The translations under genes were made by a program, and so were the position numbers. The notes under the pieces were generated by a model. That model searched no databases and was not told where the DNA came from. It saw only the letters and a list, made by a program, of their open reading frames with translations. 64,000 nt of DNA. Source: Coprenecus sp902388455. Its GTDB lineage: Bacteria > Bacteroidota > Bacteroidia > Bacteroidales > UBA932. Shown in pieces: positions 7,265-15,227 of this stretch. Every line of letters starts with the position of its first letter. Position 1 is the first letter of the stretch. The DNA lies in contig OZ007032.1 of the NCBI GenBank assembly GCA_963931615.1, forward strand, positions 2,604,001 through 2,668,000, written 5' to 3'.

Positions 7265-8574
7265 CTGAAGAACATTTCGAAACGTGTGACGCCGTCCTCC
7301 CCGGTACCCAGGCTGAAACGGATGCCTGAGCGGGTCAGGATCTCGTGGATGACTATCAGGCCTATGCCCTTGCCGTCCGGCTTGGTGGAGAAGAAGGGGG
7401 TGAAGAGGTGGCGGGCGGTCTCCTCGGGGATGGGGGCTCCGTTGTCGGCCACGCACCAGTAGCCGAGGCGGGCGGTGACGGTGATGCGGGCGTCGGGCGA
7501 ACCGTCCGGGAAGGCCTCCACCGCGTTCTTGACGATGTTGGTCAGCACCTGCTCCATCAGCACCTGGTCTATCGGCACTTCTCCGGCCTTCTCATCTATC
7601 TCGGTTACGAACGCTATCTGTTTCTGACCCCTGAGGCTCTCCAGGAAGGGCAGCACGCGGCGCATGAAGGCACAGGCGTCCACCGGCCTGCATACCGGGT
7701 CGGGAATCCTGGCCATCGAGGCGTAGTCGGTGATGAAGCGGCTCATCCGGTCTATCCGCGAGAGCAGTATCGACAGCATCGCGGCGGTGTCCCCGTCCCC
7801 CGAGTCCGTGGAGGTCTGCTGTATGGCGTAGAGGGCCGAGGTGATGCCGGCCATGGTGTTGTTGACCTCGTGGGAGATGACGCGGATGACCTTCTTGTAA
7901 CCCCTCTTCTCGGCCTCGTACAGCTCTTCGGTCAGGGGCTCGACCATGTAGAAAGGGTGGGGGAAACCCCGGTCCATGAAGGACGAGAGGGTGCAGCGGT
8001 AGATGTGCAGGGGGTCGGTCTGGAGGATGCGGCCCTCGTCCGGCTGCAGTCCGGCGAGCAGTCTGAGCAGGGGCAGGGGGCTGTCCTGCAGGAGCTGTCC
8101 GCGGTAAGGCTCAATGCTCCGGACTCCGAGCATCCGGTCCAATGCCGGGTTGGACGAGTCGATGCGGTGGCCGATGTCCATGATCAGCACCCCGGCCGGG
8201 GAGGCGGCGATGAGCTGGTCGAGGAAGTGGTTCTGCTCCTGAATCCGCAGCTCCTCGTTGTGCAGGCGGTCGCTCATGCGGTTGAACAGCTCTATGATGC
8301 GGTCGGCGTCCTTCTGCCCCACGGGTCTCAGGCGGGTGGAGAAGTCCTGCTCCTTGATCAGGTCGATGCCTCCGGAGAGGGTGTTCAGCGGCTTTATGGT
8401 CTTTTGGTACAATATCACCAGGAGGACAACGGCAGCTATCAGCAGCACCTGCGCCGCGACATATATCCAGCTGCCCGTCCCCTCGTCCGCCATCATTAGG
8501 GCAAATCCTATGGAGGCCGCCACGACCACGATGAGCAGCACCGCTATGAGCCGGAAGTATCCTCTTGATCCCAT
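7261..8574 (-). CDS. Sensor histidine kinase (HAMP-PAS type)
   Basis: Membrane histidine kinase, 437 aa from the ATG at 8574 (MGSRGYFRL). This start was chosen because a longer reading from 8661 overlaps the response regulator heavily and adds a proline-rich, non-homologous stretch. Two N-terminal membrane helices (about 7-25 and 38-60) enclose only a very short outer loop. A HAMP-like linker follows (KPLNTLSGGIDLI), then a PAS-like region (SPAGVLIMD) around 135. The H-box VISHEVNNTMAGI has the phosphorylated His near 236. The N-box is EQVLTNIVKNAVEA, and the G-boxes end FSTKPDGKGIGL. It begins 4 bases after the stop of the NtrC-type regulator and clearly forms a pair with it. The minimal sensor loop suggests sensing in the membrane or through the PAS domain. 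Confidence 0.92.
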   Translation of the reverse strand: MGSRGYFRLIAVLLIVVVAASIGFALMMADEGTGSWIYVAAQVLLIAAVVLLVILYQKTIKPLNTLSGGIDLIKEQDFSTRLRPVGQKDADRIIELFNRMSDRLHNEELRIQEQNHFLDQLIAASPAGVLIMDIGHRIDSSNPALDRMLGVRSIEPYRGQLLQDSPLPLLRLLAGLQPDEGRILQTDPLHIYRCTLSSFMDRGFPHPFYMVEPLTEELYEAEKRGYKKVIRVISHEVNNTMAGITSALYAIQQTSTDSGDGDTAAMLSILLSRIDRMSRFITDYASMARIPDPVCRPVDACAFMRRVLPFLESLRGQKQIAFVTEIDEKAGEVPIDQVLMEQVLTNIVKNAVEAFPDGSPDARITVTARLGYWCVADNGAPIPEETARHLFTPFFSTKPDGKGIGLIVIHEILTRSGIRFSLGTGEDGVTRFEMFFS

Positions 8575-8578
8575 GGTC

Positions 8579-9922
8579 CTAAAGGTTGATTTTGAATTTT
8601 TCGATGCGGCGGTAGAGGGAGGCCCGGGTGAGGCCCAGGGCTGCGGCGGCGCGGGAGACATTGCCGTTGCAGTCGCTCAGGGTGCGGAGGATGCGGTCCC
8701 TCTCCATCTCCTCGAGGGTCTGGGCCGGGGTGTCGGAGTCCTTGGCGGCTGTTCCGGAGGCAGCGCCGTGCTCATCGGGGGCGCCGGTGCAGCGGACCAC
8801 GTCATCGCGGGAGATGGTCCCGCTGCCGCCGAGGATGAGGGCACGCTCGACGATGTTCTTGAGCTCGCGGATATTGCCCGGATAGGGGAGGCGGCTGAGG
8901 TATTCCATCGCCTCCGGGGAGAATGCGGCGCGGCTGCCGGCATTGCGGGTAAAATACTGCACCAGCAGGGGGATGTCCTCCCTCCTTTCCCTCAGCGGCG
9001 GCAGGTGAATCGGGATGAGGTTGAGCCTGTAGAACAGGTCCTCGCGGAAGAGGCCCTGACGGACCATCTCCTGCAGGTCGCGGTTGGTAGCCGAGACCAC
9101 CCGGACGTCAGTGCGGCGGGGGATGCTCTCGCCCAGCGGCTCGTAGGTGCGGTCCTGGAGCACGCGCAGGAGCTTGACCTGACAGACGGGCTCCAGCTCG
9201 CCTATCTCGTCGAGGAAGATAGTGCCCTTGTCGGCCAGCTCGAACCGGCCCTTGCGGTCGGTCCAGGCGTCGGTGAAGGCGCCCTTCTTGTGCCCGAACA
9301 TCTCGCTGTCGAAGAGGCTGGAGCTCAGGCCTCCGAGATTGACCTTGACGAAGGGGCCGTCACTGCGGGGAGAGTTGAGGTGGATGGCCTCCGCGATGAG
9401 CTCCTTGCCCGTGCCGCTCTCGCCTGTGATGAGCACCGAGGCGCCGGTGGGTGCCACGCGGGTCACTGCGTCCAGCACCTCCTTGATCTGTGGGCTTTTG
9501 CCTATGATCTTGTCGAAGCCCCTGCCGGTGATGCCCTCTTCCTCCTGCCGGTCCGAGTTCAGATGCAGGGCGGTGCGGATGCGGTCCATCAGGGCCATAT
9601 TGTCCCAGGGCTTGGTGATGAAGTCGAAGGCTCCGAGGCGCATGCCCTCCACGGCGAGGCTGATGCTGCCCCAGGCCGTCATGAGGATGACGGGGGCCGC
9701 CGGGGCGAATATCTTGATCTTGCGCAGCAGCTCCAGTCCCTCCTCCCCGGTAGTGGACAGGGAGTAGTTCATGTCCATCAGGATCAGCTCAGGCTCCTGC
9801 AGCCGCACCTCGTCCAGGGCCTCCTTCGGACCGGGGACGGCCTTGGCGGTCAGGCCCGAGCGCTTCAGAAGGAAGGTCAGGGATGCTCTTATGGCGTCGT
9901 CGTCGTCGATTATCAGTATCAT
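8579..9922 (-). CDS. NtrC-family sigma-54-dependent response regulator
   Basis: 447 aa from the ATG at 9922 (MILIIDDDDAIR). The longer reading from 9943 is rejected because a -7 box ends eight bases before 9922. The receiver domain (1-120) has the acidic pocket IDDDD and the phospho-acceptor Asp near 51 (ILMDMN). The AAA+ sigma-54 activation domain (about 140-375) has Walker A GESGTGKE, Walker B GTIFLDEIGEL and the sigma-54-contact loop GAFTDA (residues near 217) instead of the textbook GAFTGA. A Fis-type HTH is at the end (GNVSRAAAALGLTRASLYRRI). The cognate kinase follows directly. Targets are unknown; the flanking thyA and folA are on the other strand. Confidence 0.94.
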   Translation of the reverse strand: MILIIDDDDAIRASLTFLLKRSGLTAKAVPGPKEALDEVRLQEPELILMDMNYSLSTTGEEGLELLRKIKIFAPAAPVILMTAWGSISLAVEGMRLGAFDFITKPWDNMALMDRIRTALHLNSDRQEEEGITGRGFDKIIGKSPQIKEVLDAVTRVAPTGASVLITGESGTGKELIAEAIHLNSPRSDGPFVKVNLGGLSSSLFDSEMFGHKKGAFTDAWTDRKGRFELADKGTIFLDEIGELEPVCQVKLLRVLQDRTYEPLGESIPRRTDVRVVSATNRDLQEMVRQGLFREDLFYRLNLIPIHLPPLRERREDIPLLVQYFTRNAGSRAAFSPEAMEYLSRLPYPGNIRELKNIVERALILGGSGTISRDDVVRCTGAPDEHGAASGTAAKDSDTPAQTLEEMERDRILRTLSDCNGNVSRAAAALGLTRASLYRRIEKFKINL

Positions 9923-9929
9923 AACCTTA

Positions 9930-9937
9930 CAAAAGTA
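9930..9937 (-). promoter_or_regulatory. -7 box (TACTTTTG) of the two-component operon
   Basis: Read on the minus strand this is an exact TAnnTTTG ending 8 bases before the ATG at 9922. It predicts a leader of only a few bases. No -33 TTTG is seen. Confidence 0.5.
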
Positions 9938-9982
9938 GCACAATTTCCCTTTTCCCGCGGCAGATATTTCATGGATTTTGCG

Positions 9983-9990
9983 TAAATTTG
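9983..9990 (+). promoter_or_regulatory. -7 box (TAAATTTG) of folA
   Basis: An exact TAnnTTTG lies only 4 bases before the folA ATG at 9995, so the message would be essentially leaderless. No -33 box is evident. Confidence 0.5.
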
Positions 9991-9994
9991 GCCT

Positions 9995-10504
9995 ATGATA
10001 TCATTAATTGTAGCCAAAGCCGCCAACGGCGCCATCGGAAAGGGCAACCGGATGCCCTGGCACATCTCCGGCGACCTGAAGTACTTCAAGCGGGTGACCA
10101 CCGGCCATCCCGTCATCATGGGCTACAATACCTGGCTCTCGCTCGGCGGGCGTCCCCTTCCCGGACGGCGCAACATCGTGGTAAGCCGCTCGCACAGTGC
10201 GGCTCCTGACTGCGGGGCGGAGTTCCTGCCGTCCTTGGAGGCTGCCGTCGCCGCTGCCGGTGTCCCGGATGTTTCGGACGCTTCGAAGGAGGTGTTCGTC
10301 ATAGGAGGCGGACAGCTCTACCGTGCCGCCATGCCCCTTGCCGGCCGCCTGTATATCACCGAGGTGGAGACGGTCATCGGAGATGCGGAGGTATTTTTCC
10401 CGGATGTGGATCCCGCGCTGTGGGAGGTGGAGAGCCGTTCCGAGCGTTATTTAGATGAAAAGACCGGATTTTATTATTCATTCCTAATACTGACCAGAAA
10501 ATGA
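9995..10504 (+). CDS. folA: Dihydrofolate reductase
   Basis: NADPH-dependent reduction of dihydrofolate, regenerating the cofactor used up by ThyA. 169 aa, normal for type-I bacterial DHFR. Visible motifs are the start MISLIVAKAANGAIGKGNRMPWHISGD (loop with the substrate-binding Trp and acidic Asp), VIMGYNTW (active-site helix), LPGRRNIVVSR (cofactor phosphate loop) and FVIGGGQLY (nicotinamide-binding GG turn), then a C-terminal strand ending YSFLILTRK. The start is fixed by the -7 box four bases upstream. The TGA stop overlaps the ATG of the NSS transporter by four bases, so the two are co-translated. Confidence 0.97.
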   Translation: MISLIVAKAANGAIGKGNRMPWHISGDLKYFKRVTTGHPVIMGYNTWLSLGGRPLPGRRNIVVSRSHSAAPDCGAEFLPSLEAAVAAAGVPDVSDASKEVFVIGGGQLYRAAMPLAGRLYITEVETVIGDAEVFFPDVDPALWEVESRSERYLDEKTGFYYSFLILTRK

Positions 10505-11829
10505 GAGACAACTTCAAATCCTCCTTCGGCGTGCTCGTAGCCATGGCCGGCTCGGCTATCGGACTGGGCAACCTCTGGCGCTTCCCCTACCTGATGGGTA
10601 CCAACGGCGGCGCGGCGTTCATCATCATCTACCTCGTGCTGGTATTCCTGCTGTGCCTGCCCATCATGATGTCGGAGTTCGTGGTCGGACGCCGCAGTCA
10701 GGTCAATGCTGTGAAGGCCTTCAAGGTGTTGTCACCCAAGGGACACTGGGGACTGGTCGGCGTGCTCGGCGTGCTGGCATCCGTGGCTCTGATATCCTTC
10801 TACTGCGTGGTGGGAGGCTGGACGATAGACTACCTCGTGCATGCCGTGTCGTTCACCCTGCCCGAGCAGGGCTCGTCGGAGGGCTTCTTCGCCGCGGCCG
10901 TATCCACTCCCTGGAGGACGATACTCTACACCTATATCTTCCTGGCTCTGACATCCCTGGTGCTGCTGGCCGGCATCAAGGACGGCATCGAGCGCTATAC
11001 CAAGGTCATGATGCCGCTGCTCTTCCTGACCATCATTATCATCGCCATCCGCTCGGTGACCCTGCCCGGGGCCGGAGCCGGTCTGGAGTTCCTCTTCAAG
11101 CCCGATTTCTCCAAGGTTACCGGAAACACTTTCCTCAACGCCCTCGGCCAGGCCTTTTTCTCCCTGAGTATCGGCTGTGCGACGATTCTGACCTACGGCT
11201 CGTATGTCAAGAAGCAGGAGAAGATCGTCAAGCTCTCCTCGCTGACCGCCATCTCCGACACCTTCTTCGCCATCCTGGCCGGACTGGCCATCATGCCCGC
11301 CGTCTTCGCCTTCGGCATCTCCCCCAGCGAGGGTCCCGGCCTGCTCTTCGTGGTGCTGCCCGACATCTTCGATCAGATAGCCGCCGGCGGAGTCATCGCG
11401 ATACTCTTCTTCTTCGTGCTCTTCATCGCGGCCATCACCTCGTCCATCTCCCTGCTGGAGGTGTCCGTGACCTATCTGATAGAGGCCTGCAGGATGAAGC
11501 GCCGCATGGCCGTGCTGCTCTCCAGCGCCGTCTGCCTGGTGCTCTGCACCCTGTGCGCCCTCTCCGGCGGCGTACTCTCCGACGTGCACATTCTCGGCAA
11601 GACCTTCTTCGACTTCTTCGACATGATATCGGCCAACCTGCTGATGCCCCTCTGCGGACTCTTCATTGTGATATTCGTCGGCTGGAAACTCGGCCGGAAG
11701 GATTTTGTGGACGAGCTTTCCAACGGGGGCACCCTGCCCAACAAGCGGCTGTACAACGCCATCTTCTATCTGGTGCGCTACGTGGCCCCGCTGGTGATAG
11801 CCGTCATCATGATTTTCGGCTGGCTGTAG
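10501..11829 (+). CDS. Neurotransmitter:sodium symporter (NSS/SNF) family transporter
   Basis: Sodium-coupled importer of amino acids or related compounds, 442 aa, LeuT-like fold with about 11 membrane helices. The diagnostic TM1 is present (SAIGLGNLWRFPYLMGTNGG), with the unwound GNLWRFP segment that binds Na+ and substrate. TM6-TM7 contains FSLSIGCATILTYGSYV. The sequence is of usual length for the bacterial 11-TM subgroup. It overlaps folA by four bases (ATGA). The functional link to folate is not obvious and may be only shared transcription. The substrate cannot be assigned. Confidence 0.93.
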   Translation: MRDNFKSSFGVLVAMAGSAIGLGNLWRFPYLMGTNGGAAFIIIYLVLVFLLCLPIMMSEFVVGRRSQVNAVKAFKVLSPKGHWGLVGVLGVLASVALISFYCVVGGWTIDYLVHAVSFTLPEQGSSEGFFAAAVSTPWRTILYTYIFLALTSLVLLAGIKDGIERYTKVMMPLLFLTIIIIAIRSVTLPGAGAGLEFLFKPDFSKVTGNTFLNALGQAFFSLSIGCATILTYGSYVKKQEKIVKLSSLTAISDTFFAILAGLAIMPAVFAFGISPSEGPGLLFVVLPDIFDQIAAGGVIAILFFFVLFIAAITSSISLLEVSVTYLIEACRMKRRMAVLLSSAVCLVLCTLCALSGGVLSDVHILGKTFFDFFDMISANLLMPLCGLFIVIFVGWKLGRKDFVDELSNGGTLPNKRLYNAIFYLVRYVAPLVIAVIMIFGWL

Positions 11830-11838
11830 AAAAATAAT

Positions 11839-11868
11839 TTTGTAAATAGAAAAATTACCGTATCTTTG
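11839..11868 (+). promoter_or_regulatory. tRNA promoter, TTTG-N18-TATCTTTG
   Basis: TTTG at 11839-11842 and TATCTTTG at 11861-11868. The tRNA begins 23 bases downstream. Confidence 0.7.
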
Positions 11869-11891
11869 CGGCACTTTTTCATAATAGTGGA

Positions 11892-11965
11892 GGGGCATTA
11901 GCTCATTTGGCTAGAGCGCGACACTGGCAGTGTCGAGGTAACCGGTTCGACTCCGGTATGCTCCA
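11892..11965 (+). tRNA. tRNA-Ala (anticodon GGC)
   Basis: A complete 74-base cloverleaf. The acceptor arm GGGGCAT/ATGCTCC includes the G3:U70 pair that identifies tRNA-Ala. The D stem is GCTC/GAGC. The anticodon stem CGACA/TGTCG closes a CTGGCAG loop with anticodon GGC (reads GCC/GCU). The T arm is ACCGG-TTCGACT-CCGGT, and the discriminator is A. The 3' CCA is not encoded. A consensus promoter precedes it and a strong terminator follows. Confidence 0.95.
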
Positions 11966-11971
11966 CTCGGG

Positions 11972-12001
11972 ACACAACTCCTTGCGGGGTTGTGTTTTTT
12001 T
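11972..12001 (+). terminator. Rho-independent terminator of the tRNA
   Basis: ACACAAC (11972-11978) pairs with GTTGTGT (11989-11995), extended inward by CC/GG, then seven Ts. It overlaps the last codons of the reverse-strand ATPase. Confidence 0.85.
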
Positions 12002-13337
12002 ATAGCACCGGCGTCATGTACACCGGCAGATACAGCAGCCCGCTCTCGCCTTTCTGCAGGTCCTTGGTATAGAGTACATAGCTGTTCTGTATCCGGGCCT
12101 GGTATTTCTTCCTGAAGGCATCGAGGGAGGCGTGGGTCATGTAGCCTGAGGACTTTACTTCGACAGGGCATATCTTGCTGCCTCTCGTCAGCATGAAGTC
12201 TATTTCATAGAAGTGCTTGTCGTCTTTTTCGAAAGTATAGTAGAACAGCTGATTGCCTGCCGCGGTGAGCATCTGCGCCACAAGGTTTTCGTACAGGTAC
12301 CCTAGATTGGCCTCCAGCTTGTCGGACAGCAGCTTCTGATAGATGATGTTCTCCGCAAAGCCTTTGTCCCAAAAAGCCATCGTGACGAACAGGCCGGTGT
12401 CCGCGGCGAACAGTCTATATCTGGAGGTGTCTTTTGTCAGCGACAGGCCCACGTTAGGGTCATCGGAATGGTAAGATACCAGAACAGCCTTGCTGTCTTC
12501 GAGACTGACGAGCATTTCCTCTTCTTTGTCGTTGTCCACACTGCCTACGACTGCGCTCATGTAGTACCGGGAGGTTTTCCTGCTCAGCTGGGCGGGAATG
12601 GACATGAACAGTCTGCTCAGCCTGCCTGTGGCGTCTATTTTGAGGAAGTCCTCGGAATAGAGCTGGATGATACGTCTCTTTACGGCGTCAACCTTTGCAA
12701 GATTGTTTGTCTCTATGTATTCATTGACGGCCTGCGGCATACCTCCCACCAGCATATACAGCCGCAGGTCTCTCTGCATGGATCTGTGTGCGGCACCCAG
12801 CGGCATCCGCTTTTCAAAGAAGGTCCGGATAAGGGGTACTGACGCGGTATCGCCCATGGCCCACCTGAATTCCTCGAAGTCCATAGGGTACATGTCCATG
12901 CGTTCCTCCTCGCTCGGGATGGTGATGTCTTTTGTATTTTTCCTGATGCTGATGAGGGAGCCGGTCTCGATGTAGTCATATCTGCCGTCCTGAACGAGGT
13001 ATTTGATCGCCTCGCGGGCTTTGGGGCATTTCTGCACCTCATCGAAGATGATGACAGACTTGCGTCTTTCCAGGACGACACGGTATATGGTCTGCAGCTG
13101 GAGGAAAATGAAATCCAGGTCCGTCAGGTCATCGAACAGGGCTTTTACAGCGGCGGAGGCCCTGTTGAAGTCAATCAGCAGGTAGGAGGTGTATTCGTTC
13201 CTTGCGAATTCCTCGACGATTGTAGACTTGCCGATACGCCTGGCCCCTTGGATTAAGGCGGCGCTTGTTCCGTCTGCTTCCTGTTTCCATTGAAGAAGCC
13301 TGTCGTATATTTTCCTTTTAAATATCCTATTTGTCAT
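12000..13337 (-). CDS. AAA_14/DUF4143 ATPase (first of four loci)
   Basis: 445 aa from the ATG at 13337 (MTNRIFKRKIYDRLL). This start is preferred because a consensus promoter lies just upstream. The N-terminal P-loop ATPase has Walker A QGARRIGKST near 33 and Walker B SVIIFDEVQKC. The C-terminal DUF4143 region ends in a restriction-endonuclease-like motif, IDFMLTRGSKICPVEVKSS (D...E-x-K). This COG1373-type family is highly duplicated in Bacteroidales and has no settled function; roles in DNA transactions or defence are speculation. The promoter region contains a 33-bp tandem repeat. The other loci in the window are at 27184-28371, 28530-29050 (decayed) and 37024-38283. Confidence 0.9.
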   Translation of the reverse strand: MTNRIFKRKIYDRLLQWKQEADGTSAALIQGARRIGKSTIVEEFARNEYTSYLLIDFNRASAAVKALFDDLTDLDFIFLQLQTIYRVVLERRKSVIIFDEVQKCPKAREAIKYLVQDGRYDYIETGSLISIRKNTKDITIPSEEERMDMYPMDFEEFRWAMGDTASVPLIRTFFEKRMPLGAAHRSMQRDLRLYMLVGGMPQAVNEYIETNNLAKVDAVKRRIIQLYSEDFLKIDATGRLSRLFMSIPAQLSRKTSRYYMSAVVGSVDNDKEEEMLVSLEDSKAVLVSYHSDDPNVGLSLTKDTSRYRLFAADTGLFVTMAFWDKGFAENIIYQKLLSDKLEANLGYLYENLVAQMLTAAGNQLFYYTFEKDDKHFYEIDFMLTRGSKICPVEVKSSGYMTHASLDAFRKKYQARIQNSYVLYTKDLQKGESGLLYLPVYMTPVL

Positions 13338-13358
13338 AAATACAGATGTCTGCCTATG

Positions 13359-13389
13359 CAAAAATAGACAAATTCTCCGTTTCCCCAAA
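13359..13389 (-). promoter_or_regulatory. Consensus promoter of the DUF4143 ATPase
   Basis: On the minus strand TTTG (13386-13389), a 19-base spacer, then TATTTTTG (13359-13366). The -33 box lies inside the promoter-proximal unit of the 33-bp tandem repeat. Confidence 0.7.
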
Positions 13390-13466
13390 ATCTTAAAGCA
13401 GAAAATACCCTATTTCCCCGAAATTCTAAATGGCAAAATACCCTGTTCCCCCGAAATCCTGGCGGG
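13378..13466. repeat. 33-bp tandem repeat, about 2.7 units
   Basis: The core TTCCCC(G/A)AAAT recurs at 13381, 13414 and about 13447, exactly 33 bp apart. Each is followed by a related TCTTAAAGC / TCTAAATGG / CCTGGCGGG segment and, in the first two units, by an AAAATACCCT block. The array sits between the lipoprotein operon end and the ATPase promoter and covers the -33 box. It is not coding on either strand. Confidence 0.8.
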
Positions 13467-14243
13467 TCAGCGGGTGAAGGTCCGGTACCAGTCGGGTACG
13501 GACAGGATGTCACGGACAATTACGCGGGTGGAGGGGCGGACGATGAACTCGGCGGGGCCGGTGGCCGAGGGGGAGCCGCTGTGCCAGTCGTAGGTGTAGC
13601 CGAGGCGGGTCCAGGGGTAGGGGGTGTCGGAGTGGTAGGCGGTCCGGCAGTAGTCCTCGAACCAGGCGCGGTAGCGGGGATCCACGTCATCGCGGAAGTC
13701 GAGGAGGACTTCGCTGTCATGGATTTCCGGGTCGGGAGTAGGGCGGAAGAGGCTGTCCTTCTCGGCCCAGAAGAGCACAATGCGGTTGCCGCAGTAGTCG
13801 GGCGGCAGGCCGAGCATCTGGACGACGCGCATCACTATGCCTGGGTCGTCGGTCTGGCGGGCGTCTGCTTTCAGACGTGCGGTCAGGTCGTAGGGCAGGG
13901 CGACCCAGGGCAGGCGGTCGTCCAGCAGGAACATATCTGCCTGTCCGTCTTCCCAGTACCGGCTTTCCTCCTCAGTCATCACCGAGCCGACCAGCACAAA
14001 TGTCTGGCCGGCCCGCTCCAGCCACTCTATCTGCGGGTTCTCGGCTGGCGATACGATAGTGGCTAAGTCCGGATCCATCTTCTCTGCCGCAGCCACTTTC
14101 GCGTCCTCGACCGCAGCCATGTAGTCCTTCCACAGCCGTCCGGTATCCTCGTACCACGGCAGCTCCTGTCTGCCGCAGGAGGTGAGGGCAAGGGCAATGA
14201 CCGCAGCGGCGGATATCGTGCAGAGAAGGTGGCGGTGTTTCAT
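13467..14243 (-). CDS. Lipoprotein of unknown function
   Basis: A 258-aa predicted lipoprotein: signal MKHRHLLCTISAAAVIALAL followed by the lipobox LTSC. The mature part is acidic and aromatic-rich with no motif that I can assign; two WYED/YWED-like segments and a C-terminal RPSTRVIVRDILSVPDWYRTF are visible. It is the last gene of a three-gene reverse-strand operon (M49-like peptidase, DUF3089 hydrolase, this gene) and abuts the DUF3089 gene with no gap, which suggests a shared role in the envelope. No recognisable terminator follows. Confidence 0.7.
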   Translation of the reverse strand: MKHRHLLCTISAAAVIALALTSCGRQELPWYEDTGRLWKDYMAAVEDAKVAAAEKMDPDLATIVSPAENPQIEWLERAGQTFVLVGSVMTEEESRYWEDGQADMFLLDDRLPWVALPYDLTARLKADARQTDDPGIVMRVVQMLGLPPDYCGNRIVLFWAEKDSLFRPTPDPEIHDSEVLLDFRDDVDPRYRAWFEDYCRTAYHSDTPYPWTRLGYTYDWHSGSPSATGPAEFIVRPSTRVIVRDILSVPDWYRTFTR

Positions 14244-15227
14244 CTATTTATCGGAAAAATTCCGGACGCGGAGGGCAGTGTTGCGCCTCAGGTGGTCCTG
14301 GTAGAGGGTGAGTTCCTGCAGGTGGTAGTTGCCCTTGGAGAACATTGGGGCGAGCGAGGGCAGCCAGTACTGCTCCGGGTCGAGGCCGTCCACTATCAGC
14401 AGGTGGTGGTCCGTGTCGACGGTGACGGTCACCGAGTCGTTGAGCTCGGCGGGGGTGGCACCGGTGGTCCAGTTCACCGGATTGATGCAGATGTCGGAGG
14501 GAGAGAGGACCGCGCAGGCCGCTTCGGGGGTGGCTACGGAGTTGTAGCAGATGATGGTGCCGGTGCCGGTCGAGTCGACGGCGGGGCGCAGCTGGGGGGA
14601 TTGCGCCAGTTCCTCGTCAGAGACGCGGTAGCCGATGGCGTAGGCGGCGACCATCCGTTCATAGGCCGGGGTGGGGAGGTGCTTGACTAGCTCCACCACT
14701 GCCTTGCCGCCCTGGCTGAACCCTGCGAGGACGAAGGGCCGGCCCTCATTGTAATTGTCCAGATAATAGTCAAATGCCGCGCTGACGTCCTCCATCGACA
14801 GGGGGAAGAGTTCCTCTACCGCCGCCTCTCCGTCCATCCAGACGTTGAGGGAGATCTGCCGGTAGTAGGGGCAGTAGAACCCGTATTGTCCCTGGGCGAA
14901 AATGTCCTCGGCGAGCTCCACCGAGGGAAGGAATGCCTCGATATGGTCCGTGCGGGTGTAGTCGGAGTAGCGGCAGGTCTGCCCGTCCGCGGCGGTCCAG
15001 TCCCAGATGCAGGTGGGGAGGATGTAGAAAATGTCCGCTGCGGGGGCATTGTCCCCTGAGGGTTGCGAGATGTACCATGCGGCGGCATCCGACCAGTCGG
15101 GGACGGCGGGTATGAAAGTATCGGTCCCGCCGCTGTTGCCGCGGCAGGACGATACTGTGAGTGAGGAGGCAGCGGCCAGTACCAGGAGGACGGCCGCTGC
15201 TGCCATGGATTTACTTGAAGAGTACAT
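14244..15227 (-). CDS. DUF3089-family alpha/beta-hydrolase lipoprotein
   Basis: 327 aa. The N terminus is a lipoprotein signal (AVLLVLAAASSLTVSSC). The body fits DUF3089, an alpha/beta-hydrolase family: DIFYILPTCIWDW (first strand), CPYYRQISLNVW, the nucleophile elbow GFSQGG near residue 168 with Ser, and a C-terminal DTDHHLLIVDG carrying a candidate Asp-His of the triad. It is probably an exported esterase or amidase of unknown substrate. The start at 15227 overlaps the upstream peptidase gene by 17 bases. An internal ATG at 15206 would also give a good signal peptide (MAAAAVLLVL) without overlap, so the start is uncertain by seven residues. Confidence 0.82.
   Translation of the reverse strand: MYSSSKSMAAAAVLLVLAAASSLTVSSCRGNSGGTDTFIPAVPDWSDAAAWYISQPSGDNAPAADIFYILPTCIWDWTAADGQTCRYSDYTRTDHIEAFLPSVELAEDIFAQGQYGFYCPYYRQISLNVWMDGEAAVEELFPLSMEDVSAAFDYYLDNYNEGRPFVLAGFSQGGKAVVELVKHLPTPAYERMVAAYAIGYRVSDEELAQSPQLRPAVDSTGTGTIICYNSVATPEAACAVLSPSDICINPVNWTTGATPAELNDSVTVTVDTDHHLLIVDGLDPEQYWLPSLAPMFSKGNYHLQELTLYQDHLRRNTALRVRNFSDK

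Noticed and set aside
8258..9985. Long plus-strand open frame of 575 codons opposite the two-component genes
   Set aside because: It is the antisense shadow of two clearly homologous genes in GC-rich DNA and has no domain-like features of its own. The same applies to the long antisense frames at 7345-8499, 15031-16413, 57556-59058 and 60369-61586.
10653..11837. Plus-strand arginine/histidine-rich frame of 394 codons inside the NSS transporter
   Set aside because: Out-of-frame reading of the transporter gene; its composition (RRHRGHH-type) is typical of frame shadows.
11892..11965. tRNA-Ala as an integration (att) site
   Set aside because: No integrase gene and no second copy of the tRNA 3' end were found within the window.
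13378..13466. 33-bp repeat array considered as a CRISPR or as coding minus-strand repeats (FRGNRVF)
   Set aside because: Units are contiguous with no unique spacers and no cas genes nearby. The frame stays open only because 33 is divisible by three; no start or homologue-like sequence is present.
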